From assembly GCF_017307495.1 (NCBI RefSeq), contig NZ_JAFKHE010000031.1, positions 1 through 64,000 of the forward strand: 64,000 nt of DNA, read 5' to 3'. The notes beneath the pieces are model-generated. The model worked only from the letters and a program-made list of their open reading frames with translations. It was not told the origin of the DNA and ran no database searches. The position numbers were made by a program, and so were the translations under genes. Below are positions 29,500 to 38,442 of this stretch, one piece after another (positions within the stretch are counted from its first letter, which is position 1; each line of letters starts with the position of its first letter). The stretch is from Devosia sp. (GTDB taxonomy: Bacteria; Pseudomonadota; Alphaproteobacteria; Rhizobiales; Devosiaceae).

Positions 29500-30528
29500 T
29501 TAATTCCGCGTCACGGACCGCTGCCCCTTGCCGCGTGCCTGCGACTTGGCCGAGCGGCCGGGCTCAGGCGCAATCGATACCGTCTCGCCATCGCTGGAGA
29601 TGAGGCAAGCATGCAAACTTGTCCGCTTCAGGGCCGGGTCGGCTCGCAGCCGGTCGACCAGCGCCTCGACGGGGGCGAGATCGTGCGCCTTGGCGCCGCC
29701 CCCCGCGTCGCGCAGCACGTTGCCGAGCGCCCGGATCGCCGCGGCGCGCGGCGCGGCCCGTAGCGCAGCGCGCGCGATGCGTCGCTCACCGGTCATTTCG
29801 TCGTGATCGACAGCAATCCTGGCCGCCATCTCCCCCAGCGCGGCGTCGGCATCGCGCATGCGGTCGGCGAAGCGGGCGAGGCGGCGGGCATCCAGCCCCA
29901 TCGCCGCCAGCTGCGGCAGCATCTGCCGCCAGCGCACCCGCTCATAGCTGGTGTCGATGTTGCTGGGGTCGGCGGCAGGGGCAAGACCGGCGGCGGCGAT
30001 GACCCTGGCCAGTTGCGCCTTCTCGATGCCGAGCAGCGGCCGCACCAGCATCACGCCGCCGATCTCGGCGAAGTAGTCCATGCCTCGCAACCCCTCGACG
30101 CCACTGCCGTGCGCCAGGCGCATCAGCACCGTCTCGGCCTGGTCGCCCAGGTGGTGGGCGGTGACGAGGACCTCGGCGCCATCTTCAGCCATGGCGGCGC
30201 CGATCAGCGCGTAGCGGGCGGCGCGGGCGGCCTGCTGGATGCCCGTTACCGGCTTGTCGCCCTCCCACTTGAGCCCGCGCGCGGCGAACCCATACTGATG
30301 TGCGATGGCGAGCACGAACCCGACCTCGTCGGCCGCCTCGGGCCTCAGCCCGTGATCGACGGAATAGACGATGAAGCGATCGGGCTGGGCGTGCTTGCGC
30401 GCATAGTCGGCGGCCAGCAGCAGCAGGGCGAGGCTGTCGGGCCCGCCGGAAACGGCGAGCCCGATGCGTCGGAACGCATTGAGCGGGGCGAAGATCGCCT
30501 CGCTGTCGATCAGTTCGTGACCGGGCAT
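29500..30528 (-). CDS. tilS: tRNA(Ile)-lysidine synthetase
   Basis: Attaches lysine to C34 of tRNA-Ile(CAU), switching its decoding from AUG to AUA. The 342-aa protein has the PP-loop SGGPDS (27-32), YSVDHGLRPEA, VTAHHLGDQAETVLMRL and RVRWRQMLPQL, the family signatures. The C-terminal part is shorter than in E. coli TilS, as usual for alphaproteobacteria, and ends in a basic tail. Its start lies 19 nt inside the cpoB 3' end, so it is translationally coupled to the Tol-Pal operon. Confidence 0.94.
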   Translation of the reverse strand: MPGHELIDSEAIFAPLNAFRRIGLAVSGGPDSLALLLLAADYARKHAQPDRFIVYSVDHGLRPEAADEVGFVLAIAHQYGFAARGLKWEGDKPVTGIQQAARAARYALIGAAMAEDGAEVLVTAHHLGDQAETVLMRLAHGSGVEGLRGMDYFAEIGGVMLVRPLLGIEKAQLARVIAAAGLAPAADPSNIDTSYERVRWRQMLPQLAAMGLDARRLARFADRMRDADAALGEMAARIAVDHDEMTGERRIARAALRAAPRAAAIRALGNVLRDAGGGAKAHDLAPVEALVDRLRADPALKRTSLHACLISSDGETVSIAPEPGRSAKSQARGKGQRSVTRN

Positions 30529-31586
30529 TTCGCCTTCTGCTGCTCCTCGGCGAGCCGCTGCTGGAAGGCCGGCGCGAGGTCGGGATAGCGCTGCTTGAGC
30601 GTGAAGAAGGTGCGGCAGCCGACATCCACCTGGTCAGCCCCCACCAGGGCCACGCCGAGCTTGAGCAGCATGTCCGGCGCCCGCTTGCTGTCCTTGTGCT
30701 TGGTATAGCCGTCGGCCAGGACCTGCGCCGCGTCGGTATAGGCTCCGCGCTGGATCAGCGCCTCGCCGAGCCAGTTGATGGCGTCGGGCGCCTGCGGATC
30801 GTCTGGGTAGAGCGCGACGAACTGCGAGAACTGGTCCTCGGCGAACGCATAGTCGCCGCGCGTCATGGCCTCGTAGCCCGCTTCGTACTGCGCCTTGGCA
30901 TCGCCGTTCGAGATCGTGCCGCCATTGAGCGACAGGTCGAGCGGACGGCCCGGATCGAGGCTGAGTGCGTCATCGGGCGGCATGGTGCCGAGCTGGTCAA
31001 TGCCGCCGCGCAGCAACGGGTCCTCGGAATCGCCGAGGCTGTCCATCGGCTGGCCCGCGGCGTCGACATTGCCCGGCGGCGCGGCCGCCGTGCCGTCGGA
31101 CGGCTGTGCAGGCGCGATCGCCGCATCGGCCGGGGCCGGCGGGAGGGCGGGTTGTTCGGGCGCCGCGGTGGCGGCGGGCGCAGTCGGGGTCGGAGTCTGC
31201 GGCAGCGTATCGGACGGCGTCACGCCGTCAGTTGGCGCTGCCGCCTGCGGTTTTCCCCCGGCACCGCCTTCCAGCTGCTGGAAGCGGAACTCGTTGTCCT
31301 CGGCCTGCTTCTGCAACTGGGTCTGCATCTGGGTGAGCTGGAACTCCAGCCCCTCGACGCGACCGGTCAGCTGCCGGATGACGTCCTCGAGTTCCTGGAT
31401 GCGCACCAGCAGCTGCGCCGTGTTCTGGCTGTTCTGGGCGACGAGGATGCGCTCCTGCGGCACCGCGGCCGGCGGGACCGGGTCGAGGCTGCCGGCGGCA
31501 AGGGCCGGCACGGTCATGGCCGCTGCCAGCAGCGTGCCGTAGATCGCGGGGCGCATGGCCGGTCCGCGAAGTGGTGGTGGTTTCAC
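30510..31586 (-). CDS. cpoB: Cell division coordinator CpoB (YbgF), periplasmic TPR protein
   Basis: Periplasmic protein that links Tol-Pal-driven outer-membrane constriction to septal peptidoglycan synthesis. It has a signal peptide (MRPAIYGTLLAAAMTVPALA), a short coiled coil (AQLLVRIQELEDVIRQLTGR), a long Ala/Pro-rich linker and C-terminal TPR repeats (AKAQYEAGYEAMTRGDYAFA ... PDAINWLGEALIQRGAYTDA). I prefer GTG 31586, which has GGAG 9 nt upstream; ATG 31556 gives the same mature protein but lacks a ribosome site. The linker is longer than in E. coli. Preceded by the pal terminator. Confidence 0.9.
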   Translation of the reverse strand: MKPPPLRGPAMRPAIYGTLLAAAMTVPALAAGSLDPVPPAAVPQERILVAQNSQNTAQLLVRIQELEDVIRQLTGRVEGLEFQLTQMQTQLQKQAEDNEFRFQQLEGGAGGKPQAAAPTDGVTPSDTLPQTPTPTAPAATAAPEQPALPPAPADAAIAPAQPSDGTAAAPPGNVDAAGQPMDSLGDSEDPLLRGGIDQLGTMPPDDALSLDPGRPLDLSLNGGTISNGDAKAQYEAGYEAMTRGDYAFAEDQFSQFVALYPDDPQAPDAINWLGEALIQRGAYTDAAQVLADGYTKHKDSKRAPDMLLKLGVALVGADQVDVGCRTFFTLKQRYPDLAPAFQQRLAEEQQKAKCPVTN

Positions 31587-31657
31587 GTTGGGGTGCTCCG
31601 GATCGAAAGGAGGAGAACTGACAGCCTTGGAGTAGAGCAGGATTTCGACAAAAAGAA

Positions 31658-31690
31658 AGCGCCGGGCCCAAATACGCGGCGCCCGGCGCT
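31658..31690 (-). terminator. Terminator after pal
   Basis: Stem AGCGCCGGGC / GCCCGGCGCT followed on the minus strand by TTTCTTTTTG, 87 nt after the pal stop. It separates pal from cpoB, so cpoB-tilS must have their own promoter or rely on read-through. Confidence 0.85.
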
Positions 31691-31777
31691 CTTGCCTCCA
31701 GTCGAACAAGCCTCGGGGATTACGCACGGAATGCGCCGCTGAAATGAGCAGCGCCCCGCCCCGAAGCCCGCTCGTGA

Positions 31778-32269
31778 CTATTGTACGACCGTCACAGCAC
31801 GGCGGTTTTGTGACCAGCACGAAATATCGTTGCAGATCGCCACGGGCCGCTCCTTGCCGAACGACTTGGACGTGATGCGACGCTGGTCGACGCCCTTGCT
31901 CACCAGGTAGTTCACCACCACCGCGGCGCGGCGCGCGCCGAGCGCGATGTTGTACTCGCGGGTTCCGCGTTCGTCGGCATGGCCTTCGATCAGGATGCGG
32001 TAGTTCTTGTACTGGTTGAGCCACTGGGCCTGCTTGTCGAGCGTCGCCATGGCAGTGGGGGTCAGGCTCGAGGAGTCGGTCTCGAAGAATACGCGGTCGC
32101 CCACGCTGACGAGGAACTCCTGCTGGCTGCCCGGCGCACCGCCGCCCGGCCCGAGATTGCCGACGCCGGTCCCACCAGCACCGTTGCGCGAACAGGCCGC
32201 CACAGCGACCACGAGAACCACCAGCGCGGCAGCACGCAGCACGGCGATGAGGGGCGTTACAGAACGCAT
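31778..32269 (-). CDS. pal: Peptidoglycan-associated lipoprotein Pal
   Basis: Outer-membrane lipoprotein that binds peptidoglycan and TolB. The 163-aa precursor has a lipobox ending VAVAAC (lipidated C26), a short Gly-rich linker and an OmpA-like domain with RILIEGHADERGTREYNIAL and GARRAAVVVNYLVSKGV, the diaminopimelate-binding region. The C terminus WSQNRRAVTVV is typical of Pal. It follows tolB, separated by a palindromic repeat. Confidence 0.96.
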   Translation of the reverse strand: MRSVTPLIAVLRAAALVVLVVAVAACSRNGAGGTGVGNLGPGGGAPGSQQEFLVSVGDRVFFETDSSSLTPTAMATLDKQAQWLNQYKNYRILIEGHADERGTREYNIALGARRAAVVVNYLVSKGVDQRRITSKSFGKERPVAICNDISCWSQNRRAVTVVQ

Positions 32270-32606
32270 CCGGGTTGATCTCCTAAACGGAAGGATTCGA
32301 GTGGCGAAGTTTTACCGCCGGTAATCTTAAGGCGGGGTTGTCGCGTTTGGTTAATTCTTGGTCATTGGGGCGCGAATGTGGCCTGAATCCGGGCTTTTCC
32401 GTGGTGTTGCGGCCGGGCAACGGCGGCTTCAGTGCATGCGGTCCCATCCCACCCAGTTGCGCCAGGCAGCAAGCTGCCAAGCTCCACTACCCTCCCCATC
32501 AAGGGGAGGGACACCGCAAGAACCGGAGCATTCAGTCTGTTGTCCCTCCCCCTTGTGGGGGAACCGGCGAAGCCGGTGGGTGGGAGCGGTAAGCACAGGC
32601 GTCGAA
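32270..32606. other. Intergenic stretch between tolB and pal
   Basis: 337 bp. The tolB-proximal part holds palindromic repeat copy 4 (about 32488-32590). The pal-proximal part (32280-32400) is AT-richer, with candidate minus-strand promoter sequence near 32300-32370. No gene is seen. Confidence 0.5.
32488..32590. repeat. Palindromic intergenic repeat, copy 4
   Basis: Hairpins CCCTCCCCATCAAGGGGAGG (32490-32509) and TCCCTCCCCCTTGTGGGGGA (about 32543-32562) with an outer ACCGGCGAAGCCGGTG stem. It matches the copy 1 type most closely and lies just after the tolB stop, where it may act as a terminator or protect the tolB mRNA end. Confidence 0.78.
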
Positions 32607-33914
32607 CTAGCCCCTGAGCGGCGACCAGCTCGGATCCGACGCGAAGCTCTCGGTCTTGATGTTCTGCTCGTTGCGGCCCCAGATATCGACGGTCCACAGT
32701 CCCGGACCGGCATCGCCGCCCGGATCGCGCGAGAAGGCGATGACGCGGCCATTGGGGGCCCAGGTCGGCCCCTCCTGCACCTGGCCGGACGAGGAGAGGA
32801 TGCGCTCGCCCGAGCCGTCGGGCTTCATCACGCCGATGTGGAACTGCCCGCCGGACTGGCGGGTGTAGGCGATCAGGTCGCCGGTGGGCGCCCATACGGG
32901 GGTCGAGTACAGGCCCTCGCCATACGAGATGCGCTGCGCGTTACCGCCGCCGGCGCCCATGATGTAGATTTGCGGGTTACCGCCGCGATCGCTTTCGAAC
33001 ACGATGCGCGAACCGTCGGGCGAGTAGCAGGGCGAGGTGTCGATGGCCGCGCCGCTGGTCAGCTGGGTCGGCTGGCCACCATTGGCGGCAGCCGAATAGA
33101 TGTTGGTGGTGCCGCCGTTGGACACCGAGAAGACCACGGTGCCGCCATCGGGCGAGAACTGCGGCGCGAACGACATGGGCGCGCCGTTGATCAGTTTCCT
33201 CGATGCGCCGCCGAGTCCGGCGAAATAGACCTGCGGCGTGCCATCGTCATACGAGGTGAACACCAGGCTGTCGCCGCGCGGCGAGATCTTGGGCCCCAGC
33301 GTCAGCGACTTGCCCGAGGTCAGGTACTGCACGTTGGCGCCGTCCTGGTCCATGATGGCGAGGCGCTTCACGCGGTTGGCCTTGGGGCCGGACTCAGCGA
33401 CATAGACGATGCGGGTATCGAAATACCCCGTGCCGCCCGACAGCGAGGCATAGATGGCGTCCGACACGATATGCGCGATGCGGCGGTAGTTCTGCGCATC
33501 GGTGCGGTAGGACTTGCCGACCACCTGCGCCGAGGCCTGCGTATCCCACACGCGCACCTGCGAGGAGACTTCGGCACCCCGATCCACCGAGCCCATCACC
33601 AGGGCATCGACGGTCGCCGCGCGCCAGGCGGCGAAATCGGGCTCGTTCTGCACGTCGCCGACGCGGATCGGCAGCGTCGCCGGATCGAGCGGCACGAACA
33701 GGCCGGAGCGGCGCAGATTGGCGCGCACGATCTCGGCGATCTCGGCGCCGAAGGCGGGATCGGACGAAGCGAAATCCGGAATGGCGATCGGCAGCGGCGT
33801 GAAATTGCCGCCCGTGACGACGATTTCGACCAGCGCCTGCGACGGCGTGGCAAGGGCGAATGCACCGCCGGCAAGTCCGAGCTTCAGCGCATTGCGCCGG
33901 GTGATCAGGGGCAT
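32607..33914 (-). CDS. tolB: Tol-Pal system beta-propeller protein TolB
   Basis: Periplasmic beta-propeller that couples Pal to TolA. The 435-aa protein has the TolB N-terminal domain (VTGGNFTPLPIAIPDFAS) and propeller repeats with SPDG motifs (FSPDGGTVVFSVS, YSPDGSRIVFESDRGGNPQI, APNGRVIAFSR). The signal peptide starts MPLITRRNALKLGLAGGAFA: the T-R-R-x-A-L-K pattern resembles a twin-arginine signal, which is unusual because E. coli TolB uses Sec. ATG 33914 has GGAGA upstream; a start 10 codons earlier has no ribosome site. It follows tolA by 38 nt. Confidence 0.96.
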   Translation of the reverse strand: MPLITRRNALKLGLAGGAFALATPSQALVEIVVTGGNFTPLPIAIPDFASSDPAFGAEIAEIVRANLRRSGLFVPLDPATLPIRVGDVQNEPDFAAWRAATVDALVMGSVDRGAEVSSQVRVWDTQASAQVVGKSYRTDAQNYRRIAHIVSDAIYASLSGGTGYFDTRIVYVAESGPKANRVKRLAIMDQDGANVQYLTSGKSLTLGPKISPRGDSLVFTSYDDGTPQVYFAGLGGASRKLINGAPMSFAPQFSPDGGTVVFSVSNGGTTNIYSAAANGGQPTQLTSGAAIDTSPCYSPDGSRIVFESDRGGNPQIYIMGAGGGNAQRISYGEGLYSTPVWAPTGDLIAYTRQSGGQFHIGVMKPDGSGERILSSSGQVQEGPTWAPNGRVIAFSRDPGGDAGPGLWTVDIWGRNEQNIKTESFASDPSWSPLRG

Positions 33915-33952
33915 GTTACGTCTCCAGTCTTTGCGTTGGCGCACGAGGTATT

Positions 33953-35071
33953 TCAGTACTCACGCGCGGCGAATTGGGCTCTCACGTCCTGGCCGGCCGC
34001 CATCGTGAACGGACCGCACCGCTGCAGCGCACGGGACACGGCCCGCGCATAGGCGTCTTCGATCTGGTTGGTCGGCGAACTCAGCATCTGCGGTCGCCCC
34101 GCCACCATGCCATCGGCACCGATCGTGAATGTGAACTCGGCGCGCGCATCAGCATCCTCGGCACCGGCCGGCAGAGTAATGCACGAACGGAGCTGGGCAA
34201 CCAGCGCGCCGATCTCGGACTGGCTGAGCGTTGCCGCGCGGCCGGTTTCCTTGCCCAGGGTCGGCTGGCCGCCCTGCCCGGTGGTCGCGCCACGCGAGTC
34301 CTCGTTGTTGATGATGTTGGCGACCTCGTCGGCGGTCTTCTTGGCGTCGGCGGCCTTGGCCTGCTCGATGCGCTTCTGCTCCTCGGCGGCCTTCTTCTTT
34401 TCGTCGTCGGCCTTCTTCTTGGCGTCCTCGGCGGCCTTCTTCTTTGCCGCCTCGGCCTGCGCCTTCTCGTCGGCCTGCTGCTTCTTCAGCGCATCCTGCT
34501 GCTTCTTGTAGTCGGCGCGCTTCTGGTCGAGCGCAGCCGTCCGCAGGTTCGGCTTGGGTGCCGCATCCGCGGGATCGGGCGTCGGCTCTGGGGTGGCGAC
34601 GGGCGCCGGATCGGGCTGCAGCGCAGGCTCGGGCACCGGCGTCGGCGTCGGCTCGGGCTGCGGTTCGGGCTGGGCGGCAGGAGGCGTGTCGGGGGTCGGC
34701 GCGACGGCCTCGGGCTGCGGCTGCGGCGAGGGCTCGGGCGCCGCATCCGGCGCTGGCGCCGTGTTCTCGGTGGGCGCCGGCGTCACCTTGGCGTTGTCGG
34801 CCGGCGTCGGCTGGTCCTCGGTGGTGTTGCCGGTCGGCTGCGCGATCTCGGCGGGCTTGGTATCCTCGACCACCGACGGCGTCTCGGTCTCGACGATCGT
34901 GCTGTCCAGCGAGCCCATGCGGATGTTGGTGAACTCGGACACCGGCACGAGGTCCACGGCGATGGATTCGACGGGAGTCGCATCGATCGGCCGGCCCATG
35001 CCGATGCCCACGATCGCCAGGACGATCAGTGCGGCATGTGCAGTGACGGAAACCGTGAACCCCGTGCGCAT
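33953..35071 (-). CDS. tolA: Tol-Pal system protein TolA
   Basis: Inner-membrane protein that spans the periplasm and transmits force from TolQR to Pal. The 372-aa protein has one N-terminal helix (about 8-27), a Pro/Glu/Thr-rich segment, a long charged Ala/Lys/Glu coiled coil (KKQQADEKAQAEAAKKKAAE) and a C-terminal domain with two cysteines (LRSCITLPAG and RCGPF). The layout is classic TolA although the proline-rich part is longer than in enterobacteria. Part of tolQ-tolR-tolA-tolB. Confidence 0.95.
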   Translation of the reverse strand: MRTGFTVSVTAHAALIVLAIVGIGMGRPIDATPVESIAVDLVPVSEFTNIRMGSLDSTIVETETPSVVEDTKPAEIAQPTGNTTEDQPTPADNAKVTPAPTENTAPAPDAAPEPSPQPQPEAVAPTPDTPPAAQPEPQPEPTPTPVPEPALQPDPAPVATPEPTPDPADAAPKPNLRTAALDQKRADYKKQQDALKKQQADEKAQAEAAKKKAAEDAKKKADDEKKKAAEEQKRIEQAKAADAKKTADEVANIINNEDSRGATTGQGGQPTLGKETGRAATLSQSEIGALVAQLRSCITLPAGAEDADARAEFTFTIGADGMVAGRPQMLSSPTNQIEDAYARAVSRALQRCGPFTMAAGQDVRAQFAAREY

Positions 35072-35075
35072 CAGC

Positions 35076-35537
35076 TCACTGGTCCTGCTGCGCCTGTTCC
35101 GTGATGAGGCCGATCTTGGAATAGCCGGCGCCCGACAGCGCCCCCATGACCTGCATCACCGAGCCGTAGTTGGCGGCAAGATCGCCACGCACATAGATGC
35201 GGTCCTCGGTGCCGTTGGTCGCCTGCGCCGCCACCTGGGTCACGAGGTCGGCGATCGCCACCGGCTGGTCGCCGAGGAAGATTCCGCCATCGTTGGTCAC
35301 CGAAATGGTGATCGGTTTCTGCTCGGTATTGAGCTGCTTGGCCTGCGTCTTGGGCAGGTCGATAGGCACGCCCACCGTCATCAGCGGCGCCGCCACCATG
35401 AAGATGATGAGCAGCACCAGCATCACGTCGACCATCGGGGTGACGTTGATCTCGCTCATCGGCTTGCTGCCGCCGCCGCGCCGGCGTCCGCGCCGGCGTC
35501 CGCCGCCTCCGCCGCCGCTCGAAACAGCCATGGCCAT
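35076..35537 (-). CDS. tolR: Tol-Pal system protein TolR
   Basis: ExbD/TolR-type partner of TolQ, forming the proton-driven motor. The 153-aa protein has a Gly/Arg-rich cytoplasmic head (SSGGGGGGRRRGRRRGGG), then MSEINVTPMVDVMLVLLIIF with the membrane aspartate needed for proton flow, and a small periplasmic domain. Its ATG overlaps the tolQ stop by one base (TGATG) and tolA begins 4 nt after its stop, so the three are tightly coupled. The poly-Gly/Arg head is longer than usual. Confidence 0.95.
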   Translation of the reverse strand: MAMAVSSGGGGGGRRRGRRRGGGSKPMSEINVTPMVDVMLVLLIIFMVAAPLMTVGVPIDLPKTQAKQLNTEQKPITISVTNDGGIFLGDQPVAIADLVTQVAAQATNGTEDRIYVRGDLAANYGSVMQVMGALSGAGYSKIGLITEQAQQDQ

Positions 35538-36250
35538 CAGCGGGCACCCCGCGCTTCGAGCTGGCGGGACAGGATGGTCGAGAACTCGTCGGCAAAGCCC
35601 TCGAGCCGGCCGATCAGCTTGTTCGCGTCACCGCTCAGCTTGTTGTAGGCGATAACGGCGGGAATGGCCGCCAGCAGGCCCAGCGCGGTCGCGAACAACG
35701 CTTCGGCGATCGGCCCCGCCACGACAGACAGGTTCGTGCTCGATGCGGCCGAAATGGCCGTGAATGCGTTCATGATGCCCCATACCGTGCCAAAAAGGCC
35801 AATGAAGGGCGAGGCCGAGCCCACCGTGGCAAGGAAGCCCAGGCGCTTCTCCAGCGTCTCGCTCTCGCGGGCGATGGCCACATCCAGCACCTTGTCGAGG
35901 CGCCCCTGCACGCCGACGAACGAGGACGCATTCTGCTCGTGGCTGCGCTTCCACTCCTTCATGGCGGCGACGAACACCGCGCCGAGGCCCGGCGAAGGCC
36001 GCTCGCTCATCTGCTGGTAGAGCTCCTCGAGCGACTGGCCCGACCAGAACACGCGCTCGAACTTGTTCATCTCGCCCTTGACCCGGCCGTACAGCATGGT
36101 CTTGTCGACAATGATCGCCCAGCACCAGACGGAGGCGGCCAGCAGGCCGACCATCACGGTCTTGACGACGAGGTCCGCCTGCCAGAACAGCGCCCAGATC
36201 GAGAGGTCGGCATGCGGAGCGACCGTGCCGACGGCATCCATGGCTTCCAT
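35537..36250 (-). CDS. tolQ: Tol-Pal system protein TolQ
   Basis: ExbB/MotA-type proton-channel subunit. The 237-aa protein has three transmembrane helices: near residues 30-50 (VVKTVMVGLLAASVWCWAII), 140-160 (FLATVGSASPFIGLFGTVWG) and 175-195 (EALFATALGLLAAIPAVIAY), with the conserved GTVWGIMNAF motif. I chose ATG 36250, with GAAGGA upstream; longer reading adds residues without a match. First gene of the tol operon; a divergent CHRD-domain gene lies upstream. Confidence 0.95.
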   Translation of the reverse strand: MEAMDAVGTVAPHADLSIWALFWQADLVVKTVMVGLLAASVWCWAIIVDKTMLYGRVKGEMNKFERVFWSGQSLEELYQQMSERPSPGLGAVFVAAMKEWKRSHEQNASSFVGVQGRLDKVLDVAIARESETLEKRLGFLATVGSASPFIGLFGTVWGIMNAFTAISAASSTNLSVVAGPIAEALFATALGLLAAIPAVIAYNKLSGDANKLIGRLEGFADEFSTILSRQLEARGAR

Positions 36251-36542
36251 GTAAGGGTCCTTCTCAGTCCGGCCCCGACGACCGAAACCTGATCGTCGGT
36301 CGATGCGGTCCAAATTTGTCAAATTTAAGAGAAAAGCCCGGAATCCCGGACCTTTGGCAGCACTGGGGATGCCCTGCCTTACTTATGGTCAAGCAAGCGT
36401 TAACAAAGCGATTCCGCGCCTGCACGGGAACGCGACGGATCGGCGCAAAGCAACTTCGGCCTTCCTGCAGCGTTTCCAGTCAACCGCGGAGTCCGGGGGC
36501 TCGCCGTGGTTGGACTTCGCAACCATCCGAGGAGATCCCCCA

Positions 36543-36980
36543 ATGCAAAACGCAATGACCCGCACCCTGCTCGCAGCGACGGCCGTCCTGGCTTTCTCGG
36601 CCATGCCGGCCCTGGCCGAAACCCTGAAATTCTCGGCCGACCTCAAGGGCGCCTCGGAGGTGCCGCCGACGGATTCGGCGGGCACCGGCAAGCTCGAGGC
36701 GACGCTCGACACCGACTCCAAGGTGTTCACGTGGACGGTGACCTATGAGGGTCTCAGCGGCGATGCTATCGGCGCGCACTTCCATGCCGGCGCCAAGGGT
36801 GCAGCGGGTGACGTGGTCGTGCCCATCCCTGACCCGCTGGCCAGCCCGATCAATGGCAATGCCAAGCTCACCGACGACCAGATCACCCAGCTCAAGGGTG
36901 GCGGCTGGTACCTCAACATCCACACCGCCAAGTTCCCTGACGGCGAAATCCGCGGCCAGGTGATGGCAGCTGCGATGTAG
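36543..36980 (+). CDS. Secreted CHRD-domain protein
   Basis: A 145-aa exported protein with signal peptide (TRTLLAATAVLAFSAMPALA) and one CHRD domain, a beta-sandwich first named from chordin. The hallmark segments are ADLKGASEVPPTDSAGTG, WTVTYEGL, AHFHAGAKGAAGDVVVP and WYLNIHTAKFPDGEIRGQV. ATG 36543 has GAGGAG upstream; ATG 36555 is an alternative. Bacterial CHRD proteins are widespread and of unknown function. It sits alone on the plus strand between tolQ and ybgC, splitting the usual ybgC-tolQ order. Confidence 0.9.
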   Translation: MQNAMTRTLLAATAVLAFSAMPALAETLKFSADLKGASEVPPTDSAGTGKLEATLDTDSKVFTWTVTYEGLSGDAIGAHFHAGAKGAAGDVVVPIPDPLASPINGNAKLTDDQITQLKGGGWYLNIHTAKFPDGEIRGQVMAAAM

Positions 36981-37009
36981 CCCGACCGGGGCCGTCCGCG
37001 GCCCCCGCC

Positions 37010-37402
37010 CTACTTGCTGAAGGCGGCGACGAGGTCGCGCGGCATGCGCGCCACGCCGCCGCTGGTCTTGATGGCGACCACCTGCACTTCGGCCCGGGTG
37101 ATCTCCACCCCGTCGCGCGCGATCGACTGCAAGAGGTTGAGCCGCGCCGGCGTCATCGAGGCGACCTGGGTGGTGACGTCGAGCAGGTCGTCGATATGGG
37201 CGGCTGCCTTGAAGTCGATGCTCATCGAGCGGACCGCGAAGGCGACCCCGTCCTTCACCAGTTCGGAATGGTGCACGCCGCGCTCGCGCAGGAACTCGGT
37301 GCGCCCCCGCTCGAAGAAGTGGAGGTAGGCGGCGTGGTAGACGTTACCAGAAAAGTCGGTGTCTTCGTAGTAGACGCGGACGCTGAGATGGCTGGTGCTC
37401 AC
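37010..37402 (-). CDS. ybgC: Tol-Pal-associated acyl-CoA thioesterase YbgC
   Basis: Hot-dog-fold thioesterase of the 4-hydroxybenzoyl-CoA family. The 130-aa protein has the catalytic aspartate in VYYEDTDFSGNVYHAAYLHF and FERGRTEFLRERG, matching YbgC. GTG 37402 overlaps the ruvB stop by 4 nt (GTGA), so it is coupled to the ruvCAB operon. YbgC acts on short or long acyl-CoA and is linked to phospholipid metabolism near the Tol complex. Confidence 0.94.
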   Translation of the reverse strand: MSTSHLSVRVYYEDTDFSGNVYHAAYLHFFERGRTEFLRERGVHHSELVKDGVAFAVRSMSIDFKAAAHIDDLLDVTTQVASMTPARLNLLQSIARDGVEITRAEVQVVAIKTSGGVARMPRDLVAAFSK

Positions 37403-38442
37403 TCGCTCTCCGGCTCCTCGAACAGGCTTCCCTGCATCCCGACGAAGCCCTGCGGCGTCGGGAGCCCCAGGTGCTGGAAGGCGAGCGCGGTGAGCATGCG
37501 GCCGCGCGGGGTGCGCTGGATGAAGCCCTGCTGGATCAGGTAGGGCTCGACGATCTCCTCGAGCGCGTCGCGCGGCTCGGAAAGTGCCGCCGCGATCGTC
37601 TCGATGCCGACCGGCCCGCCGCCGTAGAAATCGGCGATGACCCGAAGGTAGCGCCGATCGAGCTGGTCGAGCCCGCGCGCGTCGACATCGAGGCGAAGCA
37701 GCGCCTTGTCGGCGATCGAGCGCGTGATCTCCCTGGCGCCATCGACCAGCGCGAAGTCGGTGACACGGCGCAGCAGCCGCCCGGCAATGCGCGGCGTGCC
37801 GCGCGACCGGCGCGCCACTTCCATCGCGCCATCGGGCGCCATCGGCGTGCCGAGCAGGCGCGCGCCGCGCTCGACGATCTTCACCAGTTCTTCCGGCGTG
37901 TAGAAGTTGAGCCGGATGGGAATGCCGAAGCGATCGCGCAGCGGCGTCGTCAGGAGGCCCGCGCGGGTGGTGGCGCCGATCAGGGTGAATTTGGCGAGAT
38001 CGATCCGCACCGAGCGCGCCGCCGGTCCTTCCCCGATGATCAGGTCGAGCTGGTAGTCCTCCATCGCCGGATAGAGCACCTCCTCGATCGCCGGATTGAG
38101 CCGGTGGATCTCGTCGATGAACAGCACGTCGCGTTCTTCGAGGTTTGTGAGCAAGGCAGCAAGGTCACCCGCCTTGGCGATCACCGGGCCGGAGGTAGCC
38201 CTGAAACCAACCCCGAGCTCGCGCGCCACGATCTGCGCCAGCGTCGTCTTGCCCAGTCCCGGCGGACCGACGAACAGCACATGGTCGAGCGCCGTGCCCC
38301 GGTGCTTGGCCGCCTTGATGAATACCTCGAGATTGGCGCGCGCTTCGGCCTGGCCGATGAACTCTGAAAAGCCCGAGGGACGCAGCGAGACATCCAGCGG
38401 ATCGTCGCGCCCGGCAGTGGCGGAGGTGAGGTCAGCGTTCAC
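37399..38442 (-). CDS. ruvB: Holliday junction branch-migration helicase RuvB
   Basis: AAA+ motor that drives branch migration with RuvA. The 347-aa protein has Walker A GPPGLGKTT, Walker B LFIDEIHRLN, sensor GATTRAGLL and the C-terminal winged helix GGGPVGIETIAAALSEPRDA. Starts at GTG 38442, overlapping the vapC stop by 4 nt (GTGA, 38439-38442), so translation of ruvB is coupled to the toxin gene rather than to ruvA. No independent strong ribosome site is visible. Confidence 0.97.
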   Translation of the reverse strand: MNADLTSATAGRDDPLDVSLRPSGFSEFIGQAEARANLEVFIKAAKHRGTALDHVLFVGPPGLGKTTLAQIVARELGVGFRATSGPVIAKAGDLAALLTNLEERDVLFIDEIHRLNPAIEEVLYPAMEDYQLDLIIGEGPAARSVRIDLAKFTLIGATTRAGLLTTPLRDRFGIPIRLNFYTPEELVKIVERGARLLGTPMAPDGAMEVARRSRGTPRIAGRLLRRVTDFALVDGAREITRSIADKALLRLDVDARGLDQLDRRYLRVIADFYGGGPVGIETIAAALSEPRDALEEIVEPYLIQQGFIQRTPRGRMLTALAFQHLGLPTPQGFVGMQGSLFEEPESE

